DNA from: Myxococcota bacterium
GTDB taxonomy: Bacteria > Myxococcota_A > UBA796
DNA length: 64,000 nt
Reading direction: 5' to 3'
NCBI GenBank assembly: GCA_029251165.1
Contig: JAQXDW010000074.1
Coordinates: 186,001 to 250,000, forward strand
In this document: piece by piece, positions 49,760 to 58,070 of the stretch
Layout of the letters: every line of letters starts with the position of its first letter
Numbering within the stretch: position 1 is the stretch's first letter
Notes under the pieces: generated by a model
Told to the model about the DNA's origin: nothing
The model's input: the letters and a program-made list of their open reading frames with translations, nothing else
Database searches by the model: none
Position numbers and translations under genes: made by a program

Positions 49760-50314
49760 ATGAAGCTCTACAAAGCACGTGTTGCCCAGATCGCCAATGA
49801 GATCGTTGCCGCCCTTACGAAGGAAGGCAGCCTTGACGTCGAGCCTGAGAACCGGCCCGAAGCGGAGCTGGACCTGGTGGCGATCATGGAGGAGTACCTG
49901 CGTCGTGATCGCGCCCTGCGGGAGCGGGTCCGTGAGCACATGCACAGTCGCTCAGTGCCCTACGACCAGTACGGCAAGCTTCGCGGGCAGATGGCTGGAA
50001 GCTGGAACCACCCCACTGGGGATGACGTCGAGCGCTTCCTCGCGAGACAGTTTGTCGAGAACTTCATGATCTCCCGATTCGTCGATGAGGTGTATGCCGA
50101 TGATCGTGCGCTCTACAAGCGGGTCATCGAGCTCCTCAAGATCCACCATGTCGACGAGAAGGCCATTCGAGAGGAAGCCCAGTCCAAGGTCAAGAACGTT
50201 CGAGAGGGCACCGTAGAGTACGAGATCGCACTCTCCCAGGCGATCCGCGAGGTCAAGCAGCGCTACGGGCTCATCAAGAACCGCGAAGAGCGTGGACAGC
50301 GCGACCGGCGGTGA
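49760..50314 (+). CDS. DUF507 family protein
   Basis: This 184-residue, mostly helical protein matches DUF507 (PF04368): MKLYKARVAQIANEIVAALTKEG at the start, ELDLVAIMEEYLRRDRALRERV in the middle and a long helix ending VKQRYGLIKNREERG. Function is not known; it occurs in deltaproteobacteria and Aquificae. It has a good GAGG ribosome site. The 156-base gap before it (49604-49759) holds no other clear signal. Its stop overlaps the start of the next lipoprotein gene. Confidence 0.88.
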   Translation: MKLYKARVAQIANEIVAALTKEGSLDVEPENRPEAELDLVAIMEEYLRRDRALRERVREHMHSRSVPYDQYGKLRGQMAGSWNHPTGDDVERFLARQFVENFMISRFVDEVYADDRALYKRVIELLKIHHVDEKAIREEAQSKVKNVREGTVEYEIALSQAIREVKQRYGLIKNREERGQRDRR

Positions 50315-50985
50315 TCGCCCTCCTGCTGGCGGCATGCACGCCGGAGCCGACGGTCGCTGAGGAGCGTGCTGCAGCCGAGGCTGTGGCAGAAGCCCTCGTC
50401 ACCCCGGACGTCGGCAAAAGGGGTGCTGAGGTGGAGGCTCCTGTGGCTGGTCCCGAGTCGGTTCCCATCGAGCCAGTCGAGGTCGTGCTGGTCTGGGAAG
50501 GCATCGGCGCCCTCCACAAGGGCTTCTTTACCGATATGGAGCTCTACTCAGAGCTGACGTCTGATCTGACTGGACACATCGCGTCTCCAGTCGACCTCTA
50601 CATCCGCTACGACAGCGCGGACATGATCGGCGACATCCGCCTGCGCCTCGCGCCGGGTGCCCTCGCTCGAGTCCCCAGCACAGCGGGAGACCGCATCGAT
50701 CTCCAGGCGCTCGCACCGCTCACCACAGCCCTGGCGAGCTACCGCTCAAGCGTAGCGGCACGGTTTGACTTCCGCGTCGAGAGCTTCCGGGTCGGCGTTG
50801 AGTCATATCGGGGGCACCGCATCTGCTCGTTCTCTCTTGCTGGAGAGCCGCCACCAGATGGCCGACTCCTCTCTCCATGTGTCGAGATCAACGGCCAGCA
50901 GGAGTGCGGCGTGGCTTCCCCGGACGGGGTGGTTTACTCGCCGGAGGCCTCAGCCCACATCAGGGCATGCCTCGACATCCGCTGA
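50311..50985 (+). CDS. lipoprotein of unknown function with very short signal peptide
   Basis: This 224-residue protein starts MIALLLAACTPEP. The lipobox LAAC puts the lipidated Cys at residue 9, and there is no basic residue before it. No other NTG start lies upstream in frame. An Ala/Glu-rich linker leads to a beta-rich domain (IHIRY-type strands such as SPVDLYIRYDSADMIGDIRLRL) with three cysteines near the end (HRICSFSL, LSPCVEI, QECGVAS). No family recognised. It starts at a GTG overlapping the DUF507 stop (GTGA). Confidence 0.72.
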   Translation: MIALLLAACTPEPTVAEERAAAEAVAEALVTPDVGKRGAEVEAPVAGPESVPIEPVEVVLVWEGIGALHKGFFTDMELYSELTSDLTGHIASPVDLYIRYDSADMIGDIRLRLAPGALARVPSTAGDRIDLQALAPLTTALASYRSSVAARFDFRVESFRVGVESYRGHRICSFSLAGEPPPDGRLLSPCVEINGQQECGVASPDGVVYSPEASAHIRACLDIR

Positions 50986-50996
50986 GCGGCCCCGCC

Positions 50997-51695
50997 TCAC
51001 GCTGCGACCAGGTCTTCCATCGCCTCCTTGAGGCGTCGCTTCAGCCGAGAGTGGAGCTGGCTGATTCGTGACTCGGTCACTCCCAGCACTCTTGCGATCT
51101 CCTTGAAGGTGAGGTCGCGGTAGTAGTACATCTCGACGATCGAGCGTTCCCGCTCCGGGAGGGTGTCGATGACGTCGCGGATCTTCTCCTCGAACAGACG
51201 ATTGGTCATCGAGGCATCGACGTCCTCTTCGTTTGTCAGGATCTCTCCGATTGTTCCTTCGTCTTCACCGCCGTCCTCCATGCTCACCAGCACCCGGATG
51301 TCTGCGGTGCGGTACAGCTCTTCGAGGCGCTGTGTGGTGATTCCGAGGCGCTCCGCGAGCTGGTCGGCAGTGGGCTCATGGTTGAGCTGCAGCTTGAGCT
51401 CCTGACGTGCTCGCTCCAGGCGGCCGGCACGATCTCGGACCGAGCGGGGAACCCAGTCGTTCTTGCGCATCTCATCGACGATGGCACCCTGAACCCTGAT
51501 TCGTGCATATGCAGAAAACGACTGCGCGCGACCTGGCTCGAATCGATCCACGGCATCGATGAGACCGAGCATCCCAATGTTCACCAGATCCTCGACATCG
51601 ACATGTCGTGGAAGACGGCGGACCATCCGGAAGGAGACCCGCCGGACCATGGGGTAGTACTGCATGATGAGTTCATCGCGGCTCTGGATTTCCAT
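50997..51695 (-). CDS. FliA/WhiG-type sigma-70 family factor
   Basis: This 232-residue sigma factor has regions 2, 3 and 4: MVRRVSFRMVRRLPRHVDVEDLVNIG and FSAYARIRVQGAIVDEMRKNDWVPRSVR (region 2, DNA melting and -10), TADQLAERLGITTQRLEELY (region 3), and RERSIVEMYYYRDLTFKEIARVLGVTESRISQLH (region 4, -35). This is the FliA/WhiG layout. No flagellar gene or FlgM is nearby, so it may serve another regulon. The start is ATG at 51695 with GGAGAAA upstream; a GTG at 51722 is an alternative. It is the last gene of the 59.3-51 kb co-directional block. Confidence 0.92.
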   Translation of the reverse strand: MEIQSRDELIMQYYPMVRRVSFRMVRRLPRHVDVEDLVNIGMLGLIDAVDRFEPGRAQSFSAYARIRVQGAIVDEMRKNDWVPRSVRDRAGRLERARQELKLQLNHEPTADQLAERLGITTQRLEELYRTADIRVLVSMEDGGEDEGTIGEILTNEEDVDASMTNRLFEEKIRDVIDTLPERERSIVEMYYYRDLTFKEIARVLGVTESRISQLHSRLKRRLKEAMEDLVAA

Positions 51696-51763
51696 GCTTT
51701 CTCCATGGGAGGGCTTGACCACCGTTGGCTCACTCCAGCTTACCAGGAGTGTGTTCCTTGCGA

Positions 51764-52936
51764 CTACTGTGGTGTGGTGGGGGTCTCCGTAGACACGTCC
51801 TCTGTGTCTTGTCCACCCGGCTTTGGTTCTGAATCTTCGACCGCCTCAATGCCCAGCGGGATGTCTCCCTTGTCGAGCATCCGCAGCTTCTCTGAGAGGT
51901 CTGTCAGGCCGACATTGCGGTTGAGCTGCTTGCCCTCGATTCCCCAGAGGATGAACGAGCCGTAGTAACGAGACAGTGGATTGGGGGTCTGGTACCACTC
52001 GAAGTGATCCCCGTAGAAGGCTGTGACGCGGTACAGAAGCTCTTTCTCGATGTCGTAGATCTGGATCTCTGGGGGGTTGTACTCACGCGGTGCCCACTCT
52101 GGCAGGCGCTCGATGAACTGCTCCTGACGGGCCAGCTCTCGCTTGCGGGCTTCCGGTGACAGCTCACCCCAGGCCCGCTGATCAAACGGGCTGATTCCCT
52201 CTCCGGTGACCTCCAGGGCAACGTAGCGACCTTCAGGATGGGGGATGGCACGCTTGACTCCGCTGAAGATCTTCAGCGAGGTGCCGTCGTCTCGCATCAG
52301 CTCGGTCGACTCCGTGGTGCTCCAGGCCAGCAGGCCCGCATCGGGGGCGTAGCTGATCCGCTCGACTGCGACGTCGATGAAGTCGAATGCACGGCCAATG
52401 CTGTCATCGGCCGGGTTGAACCTGTAGGGGCGCTGGGTGCCATCCTCGCCGGTCGCCAGCATCAGCAGGCTCTCACCGTCTCCCCAGGTCTGGAGATCCT
52501 GGGGGTTGTTGACTGGAAGGGGAGAGATGTCGATGGTGTTGGCGGAGAGGTTGTACTGCACCAGGCGCGGGAGGGTCTCCCCCTCGGCGGGCTGGAGCGG
52601 CATCGCGATCAACTCCTTGTGCAGCCATGCAGAGTCTGCAGTCGGAACCTCTGTCGGGACTGTGGTGATGGTCTTGTCTTCTGCGTTGAGCAGGTAGGAG
52701 CCATTGACCACCCTGAAGTGCAGCCGGACGCCGTCGGGAGACCAGGAGACGTCGCCGAAGGTGTTGGAGCCGCAGTTGCGGAACGCAGTCTGGATGGCGT
52801 GCTTTCCAGCGAGGAATCGAATCTCCGAGGGATTGCAGTCGGCGAACGCCTCAGCCACGTTGTCGGTGAACGAGGTCTCTGCGTAGAGGTCGTCGCGGCT
52901 GCAGGCCGCCAGAATAAAGAGGGGGAAGAATCTCAT
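51764..52936 (-). CDS. lipoprotein, predicted beta-propeller (TolB-like)
   Basis: This 390-residue protein has signal MRFFPLFILAACS, with LAAC lipobox and Cys at residue 12. The body contains repeated four-strand units with TolB/propeller-like turns such as GDVSWSPDGVRLHFRVV, LQTWGDGESLLML and AIPHPEGRYVALEV. The C-terminus is acidic and Pro/Thr-rich. It overlaps the carboxypeptidase gene (ATGA), so the two are translationally coupled and probably work on the same substrate or complex. Specific function unknown. Confidence 0.75.
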   Translation of the reverse strand: MRFFPLFILAACSRDDLYAETSFTDNVAEAFADCNPSEIRFLAGKHAIQTAFRNCGSNTFGDVSWSPDGVRLHFRVVNGSYLLNAEDKTITTVPTEVPTADSAWLHKELIAMPLQPAEGETLPRLVQYNLSANTIDISPLPVNNPQDLQTWGDGESLLMLATGEDGTQRPYRFNPADDSIGRAFDFIDVAVERISYAPDAGLLAWSTTESTELMRDDGTSLKIFSGVKRAIPHPEGRYVALEVTGEGISPFDQRAWGELSPEARKRELARQEQFIERLPEWAPREYNPPEIQIYDIEKELLYRVTAFYGDHFEWYQTPNPLSRYYGSFILWGIEGKQLNRNVGLTDLSEKLRMLDKGDIPLGIEAVEDSEPKPGGQDTEDVSTETPTTPQ

Positions 52937-54783
52937 GTCTGTCTCCGAGCGAACAGTCCGAGTGGTAGCACGATCATGGACCAGGCGGCGGGAAGGGGGG
53001 CCGCAGCGCAGGCCGTCTGCGCGTCATCACGGGCCACAGGGGGGGCGCCAGGTGCGGTGAAAAATAAGGGGGCTCCAAGTGCATCGTGGATGGGCAGGAC
53101 GGTACCGGCAGTCACCAGGAGCACATCGATCCGCTCATCGGCTGAGAGGGGGTTGATCTCGAGGGCGATCGCCTCTGGACTCTCGGAGCGGAGGTCTAAG
53201 GGAAGCAGGGTGCGCTGGAGACCGACCATCGCGAAGGCTTGGCTGCCGCGCCCCAGTCCGACGCCGTGCAGCCACAGAAGATCGCCCTCTCTGGATACTG
53301 CGTGGAGGCTGGTGCTGTCGGATGCGGAGGCAACAAGCAGGCCGCGGGGAATGAACGCGCCGTCGGCCTCTATCGTCCAGGCTCCCGGGGACAGTTGCGA
53401 GGTGTCGAGGTGCCAGGTGATCCCGTCCCGCTCAGGGTACACAGGCTGCTCCCCGGGGAGGCTCAGGATCACCTGCTCGGCTTCGAGGACAAAGCGGGCG
53501 TCTGCTCCGCTGATGAGAGACGGAACCGGACGCGCCTGAGACAGCGCCTCGGCTTGAAGAGAGAGCGTGGCCGCTGTGCCGGTAGAGAGAGCGACGGTGT
53601 GCGCCATGTAGCCGGGGGCCTGGGCGGTGACCTCCCAGGGATCGGCATCGGAGACCACGCGGCTGAAGTGCCCCTGCGGGCCGGTGTGCATTGGCTGACC
53701 ATCGAGCGTTACGGTGCCCGGGAGACCCGCTCCCGTCTCGGCGTCGGTGAGCTGTCCTGTGACCAAGAGCGGCGCGGTGAGGAAGTCGAGCATCGCTGGA
53801 ATGTGCTGCTGGATGAGGCTGGGGAGATCTGCGATGGGTGGGGTCTTGTCCTGTGAGACCTCGACGGTGAAGTCGAAGGTTCCGAGTCGACCGTAGCTCC
53901 AGTCGGTTGTGTCTCCGTTGGTGAGGTACCAGCTCGCGCCGTTGGTGATCCAGAATTCGGGATCTCCAACGTGCTCGGCGTATCGGGTCGCGATGCTCTC
54001 CAGGAGATCGCTGTCGGGGGCAGCTTCTGTGGTGTGGTTCCATACCCATCCGATGTTCGTTGTCCCGGCGTGTAGAGACAACCCGGCGTGGAACGGGTTC
54101 CACTGGGAGAGGGTGCGGATGGCGCGGGTCTCGGGTTCTGAGAACGGCGCTCCTCCAGAGCCGTAGGTCTCAGACTGCCACGCGTGGCTGTAGTTTCGGT
54201 TGAGATCCACTCCGCTGGCGCTGTAGCGGCTCAGCCGTACGATTCCATCGGGGTTAACGTGCGGCACCAGCACGACGGCATGGTCATCCAGCAGCCGGGT
54301 GATCGCTGGATCGACTCCGTAGGCCTCGAGCAGCGTGGTCGCGAGGGAAAAGACCAGCTCACCCGTCGGGAGCTCGTCCCCATGGTGCGCCCCCAGGACC
54401 CGCCAGTATGCCGCCGGCTCTGTGGTGGTGGACAGAGAGAGTCCGATGATCGGACGCCCTTCCAGGCTGCGCCCGACCTCAAGGAGACGTACCCGATCGG
54501 GATGTGCCCCTGCCAGTGACTCCAGGTCCGCGATCATCTCTTCTGGGGTGCGGTAGCCGTGCGCCATGCGCTGGACTCGCTCGGCTGCCGGCTCCCAGGG
54601 GATCCCGGCGGCGCTCAGGCGACGGAGCCCCTCGTCCGTCGCGTGGTAAGAGCGCCATCCATCCTGCTCCCCCTCGACAAACCAGACGCCCTCAAGGCCA
54701 AGCGCGATCCGCCCGGGGGGGAAAACCCAGACCTCATGGACCTCAGCGGCTCCAGCGGCGAACAGTCCCAGCAGCGAGATCAT
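52933..54783 (-). CDS. secreted M14-family zinc carboxypeptidase with MYXO-CTERM-like tail
   Basis: This 616-residue enzyme has a short uncharged signal (MISLLGLFAAGAAE). The M14 zinc site is GAHHGDELPTGE (HxxE near residues 134-137) with the third ligand His in LSLHAGTT. NPDGIVRLSRYSASGVDLNRNY is the substrate-binding Asn-Arg region, and the catalytic Glu is in FDFTVEVSQD. A carboxypeptidase-regulatory-like beta domain follows (about 340-410). The end has TACAAAPLPAAW, a hydrophobic helix and ARRQT, a MYXO-CTERM-like unit. It is likely an exported peptidase used on proteins or peptidoglycan peptides. Confidence 0.92.
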   Translation of the reverse strand: MISLLGLFAAGAAEVHEVWVFPPGRIALGLEGVWFVEGEQDGWRSYHATDEGLRRLSAAGIPWEPAAERVQRMAHGYRTPEEMIADLESLAGAHPDRVRLLEVGRSLEGRPIIGLSLSTTTEPAAYWRVLGAHHGDELPTGELVFSLATTLLEAYGVDPAITRLLDDHAVVLVPHVNPDGIVRLSRYSASGVDLNRNYSHAWQSETYGSGGAPFSEPETRAIRTLSQWNPFHAGLSLHAGTTNIGWVWNHTTEAAPDSDLLESIATRYAEHVGDPEFWITNGASWYLTNGDTTDWSYGRLGTFDFTVEVSQDKTPPIADLPSLIQQHIPAMLDFLTAPLLVTGQLTDAETGAGLPGTVTLDGQPMHTGPQGHFSRVVSDADPWEVTAQAPGYMAHTVALSTGTAATLSLQAEALSQARPVPSLISGADARFVLEAEQVILSLPGEQPVYPERDGITWHLDTSQLSPGAWTIEADGAFIPRGLLVASASDSTSLHAVSREGDLLWLHGVGLGRGSQAFAMVGLQRTLLPLDLRSESPEAIALEINPLSADERIDVLLVTAGTVLPIHDALGAPLFFTAPGAPPVARDDAQTACAAAPLPAAWSMIVLPLGLFARRQT

Positions 54784-54825
54784 GGTGCTTCATATCCCGC
54801 AGTCGCTCTACTGTGAGCGCGGCGA

Positions 54826-56118
54826 CTACTCGTTGGCGTCAGCGAGGGGCTCTTTCGGAGGCGCCTCGGGCTCTTCACTGAGTGCACCCAGGCTCGCCAG
54901 CCGCTCGGAACGGACGCTCTTGAAGGCATCAAGATCGGCGCCAGAGAGCTGCTTGCCGCGGGGAAGATTGACCTTCATGGGATCGACGATGCTGCCGTTG
55001 ACCCAGAATTGGTAGTGGAGGTGGGGACCAGTGGACATGCCGGTGCTGCCGACGTAGCCAATGACCTGCCCCTGGGTGACCCGGGAGCCGTCCTTCACTG
55101 CGATCTTCGAGAGATGCGAGTAGCTGGATGCGTAGGGGCCGTTGTGGTCGATCTTGACGTAGCGCCCGTGGCCGCCGTTCCAGCCAGCGGTCTCGATGAT
55201 GCCATCGCCGACCGCACGGATCGGGGTTCCGGTCGGTGCGCCAAAGTCGGTGCCGTAGTGGGGACGCCGCTTCTTGAGGACGGGGTGGTAGCGCTTGAGG
55301 TTAAAGCCGCTGGTGATTCGAGAGAACTCCAGGGGAGAGCGCAGGAATGCGGCTTTGCGAGAGACTCCGTCGGCGTCGTAGTACCGAGCCTCGCCCTCGC
55401 TGTCCATGAACTGAATGGCTGTGTATTCTTTGTCGGCGTTGGTGAACCGCAGCGCAAGGGGAGTGCCGAGCTTCGCCAGCTCGCCGTCGTGCCACAGCTC
55501 CTCGATGAGCAGCTCAGCAGTGGCTCCAGCACGGATCTCGGTGTTGAAGTCGAGGTCGTACTCCAAGACCTTCGCCAGCGAGGCAATGTCGCGTGCGCGG
55601 AGACCTGCGCTGAGGGAAGCCTCCCAGAGCGAGGAGTTGACGATCAAGGAGCGGGTGCCTGTGCGGACCTCGTACTCGATGGCATCGACGGCGGATGTCC
55701 ACACCTCACCATCTCGAGTGACGACGAGGGTGCGGTCTTCATCGAGGGGGTAGCGGATCTCAGCCGGAGCGATGTCGCCTGGGTTGAATCGGAACGACAG
55801 CTGCTTACCGGTGCGAATCTTCGCCAGATCGTAGTGCTCCAGGGCAGCCTGCCGAACCGGCTCGGTTGGGGCTGAGAACCGAGGAAGTATCTGGCCGAGG
55901 GTGTCTCCGCTGACGATGTTGTGGTGCTCCCAGAGCGGGCCAGGCTCGGGCTCTGGCTCGTCGATGACCATGATGGCCTCGACACCGATGGGCTCAGCGA
56001 CCGCTTCGGAAGACGCGGCATCGGTCGCGGGCTGCGGGGAGCGAGAGATGAGCATGGCGAGGAGTGTGCAAAGAGAGACACCAAACGCCGCAGTTGCGAT
56101 GATTCGAGCAGAGTTCAT
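54826..56118 (-). CDS. M23 metallopeptidase (OapA/MepM-type cell wall endopeptidase)
   Basis: This 430-residue protein has an N-terminal membrane anchor (IIATAAFGVSLCTLLAMLI). A LysM/OapA-like module around 65-120 starts HNIVSGDTLGQILPRF. The M23 domain has zinc ligands in RRPHYGTDFGAPTGTPI (His and Asp) and TGPHLHYQFW (His). GDGIIETAGWNGGHGRYVKIDH and YSHLSKIAVKDGSRVTQGQVIGYVG complete the LytM fold. It probably cuts peptide cross-links in peptidoglycan. The tail is Pro/Glu-rich. All catalytic residues are present, unlike EnvC-type activators. Confidence 0.94.
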   Translation of the reverse strand: MNSARIIATAAFGVSLCTLLAMLISRSPQPATDAASSEAVAEPIGVEAIMVIDEPEPEPGPLWEHHNIVSGDTLGQILPRFSAPTEPVRQAALEHYDLAKIRTGKQLSFRFNPGDIAPAEIRYPLDEDRTLVVTRDGEVWTSAVDAIEYEVRTGTRSLIVNSSLWEASLSAGLRARDIASLAKVLEYDLDFNTEIRAGATAELLIEELWHDGELAKLGTPLALRFTNADKEYTAIQFMDSEGEARYYDADGVSRKAAFLRSPLEFSRITSGFNLKRYHPVLKKRRPHYGTDFGAPTGTPIRAVGDGIIETAGWNGGHGRYVKIDHNGPYASSYSHLSKIAVKDGSRVTQGQVIGYVGSTGMSTGPHLHYQFWVNGSIVDPMKVNLPRGKQLSGADLDAFKSVRSERLASLGALSEEPEAPPKEPLADANE

Positions 56119-56169
56119 GGGATGGACTTGCGGAGAGGGGAGGAGGGAGGGATTCGCTGATGGGGAGGT

Positions 56170-57465
56170 TCAGCGGGCTCGGAGGAGAAGGTAGACCGCC
56201 AGCATGACCACGATGAGAAAGCCGATGCTTCCGCCGATGAGGAGGCCCTTGAGGATGACGATCAGCAGTTCTGTGGAGGAGGTGCTGGCGTCGGGCTGGC
56301 GGTTGGCTGTTCCCGGAGATGTGGGCGCGATGGGTAGATGGCGAGGCGTGACGACTTTATCGCGAAAGTGTACGTCTGGCTCTGTCTTTTCCCCTTTGTA
56401 CTTACTGAAATGGGGCAGAGGCTCTGGAGCGGTCTCTGCGATGGGGATGGTCGCCTGCTGCGCAGTGGCATCGACTTCATCTCGAACCGTTGAAGATCCA
56501 AGCGGTGCATTGGGTTGCTTGTTTTCTCCAGCAATTGATACCGTTCTACTGAGTAAACCAGCACTATCGCTGGCGGGGGCTCGATTCCGAAGGGCGTGTG
56601 TGACGGCGGTGGACGCCCAGGTCCGGAGGCTCGGACCCGAGAGTGTGTCGGCCGCTTCCATCAGCATCTGCTCCGCTTCCTGAGCGGACGGACGCTGCTC
56701 TGGACTCCACACGAGCATGCGGCCGATGACGTCGGCGAGATCCGGATGAGTGGAGCGAATGACCATGAGGCGCTCCGCGAGCCGGCTCTCGTGACCGTTC
56801 TGGCGGACCTTGGGCTGCCCGAAGACCTGCCCCGAGGCGACCTCCCACAGCGAGAGCCCCAGTCCGTACACATCTGCGGCCGGCGAGACCTGAGAGGTGA
56901 CGATGTACTCTGGTGCCATGTAGTTGAGGGTGCCGAGCATGAGGTGACCGGTGAAGCTCTCCCGGCTCTCAAACCGTGCACGGGCGACACCGAAGTCCAG
57001 CAGCTTCACCCCGCCGCTGCGGGTGACCATGACGTTGGCTGGCTTGACGTCGCGGTGGATGACGTTGAGTGGAGAGCCATCGCGGGGGTGTGTGGCGGTG
57101 TGGGCCCGCCACAGTGCACCCGCAATCAGCGCCCCGAGCTCCGCGAGCGCACGCGGAGACGGTGGCGGTCCGCTGGCGACGAGGCTCTCGAGGTCCACTC
57201 CCTCGACATACTCCATGACAATGGCGTCCATGCCCTCGATCCGGACCATGTCGAGGACCTTGAGGATGGCATCGTCCTGGAGGAGGCCGAGCAGGCGCGC
57301 CTCGTCCCGAATTCGGGAGAGAAACATTTCGTGGTCCGGTCGACCACTCAGTAAGACCTTGACCGCGACGTTTCGACGAAACCCCTGCTCTGAACTAAAT
57401 TCAGCCAGATAGACCGTTCCAAACGAGCCCGCGCCCAGCGTCTTGAGAAAGTGCAGCGCCCTCAT
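56170..57465 (-). CDS. Ser/Thr protein kinase with C-terminal membrane helix
   Basis: This 431-residue Hanks-type kinase has glycine loop LGAGSFGTVYLAEF, VAVKVL lysine, catalytic loop NVIHRDVKPANVMV, KLLDFGVA and GTLNYMAPEY, so it should be active. A variable linker (about 285-400) leads to a single C-terminal membrane helix (LLIVILKGLLIGGSIGFLIVVMLAVYLLL). This places the kinase domain in the cytoplasm and nothing large outside. The start is ATG at 57465; GTG at 57483 is an alternative. It lies between yqgE and the M23 peptidase, which suggests envelope or cell-wall signalling. Confidence 0.93.
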   Translation of the reverse strand: MRALHFLKTLGAGSFGTVYLAEFSSEQGFRRNVAVKVLLSGRPDHEMFLSRIRDEARLLGLLQDDAILKVLDMVRIEGMDAIVMEYVEGVDLESLVASGPPPSPRALAELGALIAGALWRAHTATHPRDGSPLNVIHRDVKPANVMVTRSGGVKLLDFGVARARFESRESFTGHLMLGTLNYMAPEYIVTSQVSPAADVYGLGLSLWEVASGQVFGQPKVRQNGHESRLAERLMVIRSTHPDLADVIGRMLVWSPEQRPSAQEAEQMLMEAADTLSGPSLRTWASTAVTHALRNRAPASDSAGLLSRTVSIAGENKQPNAPLGSSTVRDEVDATAQQATIPIAETAPEPLPHFSKYKGEKTEPDVHFRDKVVTPRHLPIAPTSPGTANRQPDASTSSTELLIVILKGLLIGGSIGFLIVVMLAVYLLLRAR

Positions 57466-57519
57466 TAGCCGCCAACATATCACATTGCACCGGTAGGCTC
57501 GGCTTACCAGTACAATCAG

Positions 57520-58068
57520 CTACTCGTCGATGGGCTGCATCCAGACCATTGAGGCGGTGAGTCCCAGGAGGAGCAGGGCACGATCATAGCGCTCCTCGAC
57601 CGGTGTCTCGAAGATGATCTTTGGGTCTGCTTCCACGTACAGCCAGGAACCGCACTCAATCTCAGCATCGAGCTGTGCAGCACTCCAGCCGGAATAGCCG
57701 ATGGTGATGTGGAACGGAGTCCCGAGCTGGACCAGCTGCTCCAGTCGCTCAAGGGACTGCGAGACGGCGATGCCTTCGGTGATGTTCCAGCCTTCTGCGC
57801 CTGAGGCTTGGCCCTGCCAGAGGACAAAGCATGTGCCGGCACCAACCGGCCCGCCCCACCAGGCCATTGCGTCGGCATCAGGGGGGGGCGCGACGTTGAC
57901 CTCGCGGGTCACAGCGCCGATGGACACTGGACCTTCGCGGTTGATGACGACACCGAGCGCACCCTCTTCGTCGTACTGACAGATCAGCACGACGGTCTTC
58001 TCAAAGTGGGGATCTCGCATCTGCGGAGAGGCTATCAAGAAGCCTGGCTTCAGAACACCGGTCTTCAT
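57520..58068 (-). CDS. YqgE/AlgH family protein
   Basis: This 182-residue member of the DUF179/YqgE (AlgH) family starts LKPGFLIASPQMRDPHFEKTVVLIC and has EGALGVVINREGP, WWGGPVGAG and FHITIGYSGWSAAQLDAEI, the family signatures. Role not firmly known; AlgH is linked to alginate regulation in Pseudomonas. It starts two bases after the clpX stop and is surely cotranscribed with clpX. Confidence 0.92.
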   Translation of the reverse strand: MKTGVLKPGFLIASPQMRDPHFEKTVVLICQYDEEGALGVVINREGPVSIGAVTREVNVAPPPDADAMAWWGGPVGAGTCFVLWQGQASGAEGWNITEGIAVSQSLERLEQLVQLGTPFHITIGYSGWSAAQLDAEIECGSWLYVEADPKIIFETPVEERYDRALLLLGLTASMVWMQPIDE

Positions 58069-58070
58069 GC

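Noticed and set aside
52238..53539. 433-codon open frame opposite the carboxypeptidase and lipoprotein genes
   Set aside because: Spans two well-supported genes on the other strand and has no domain.
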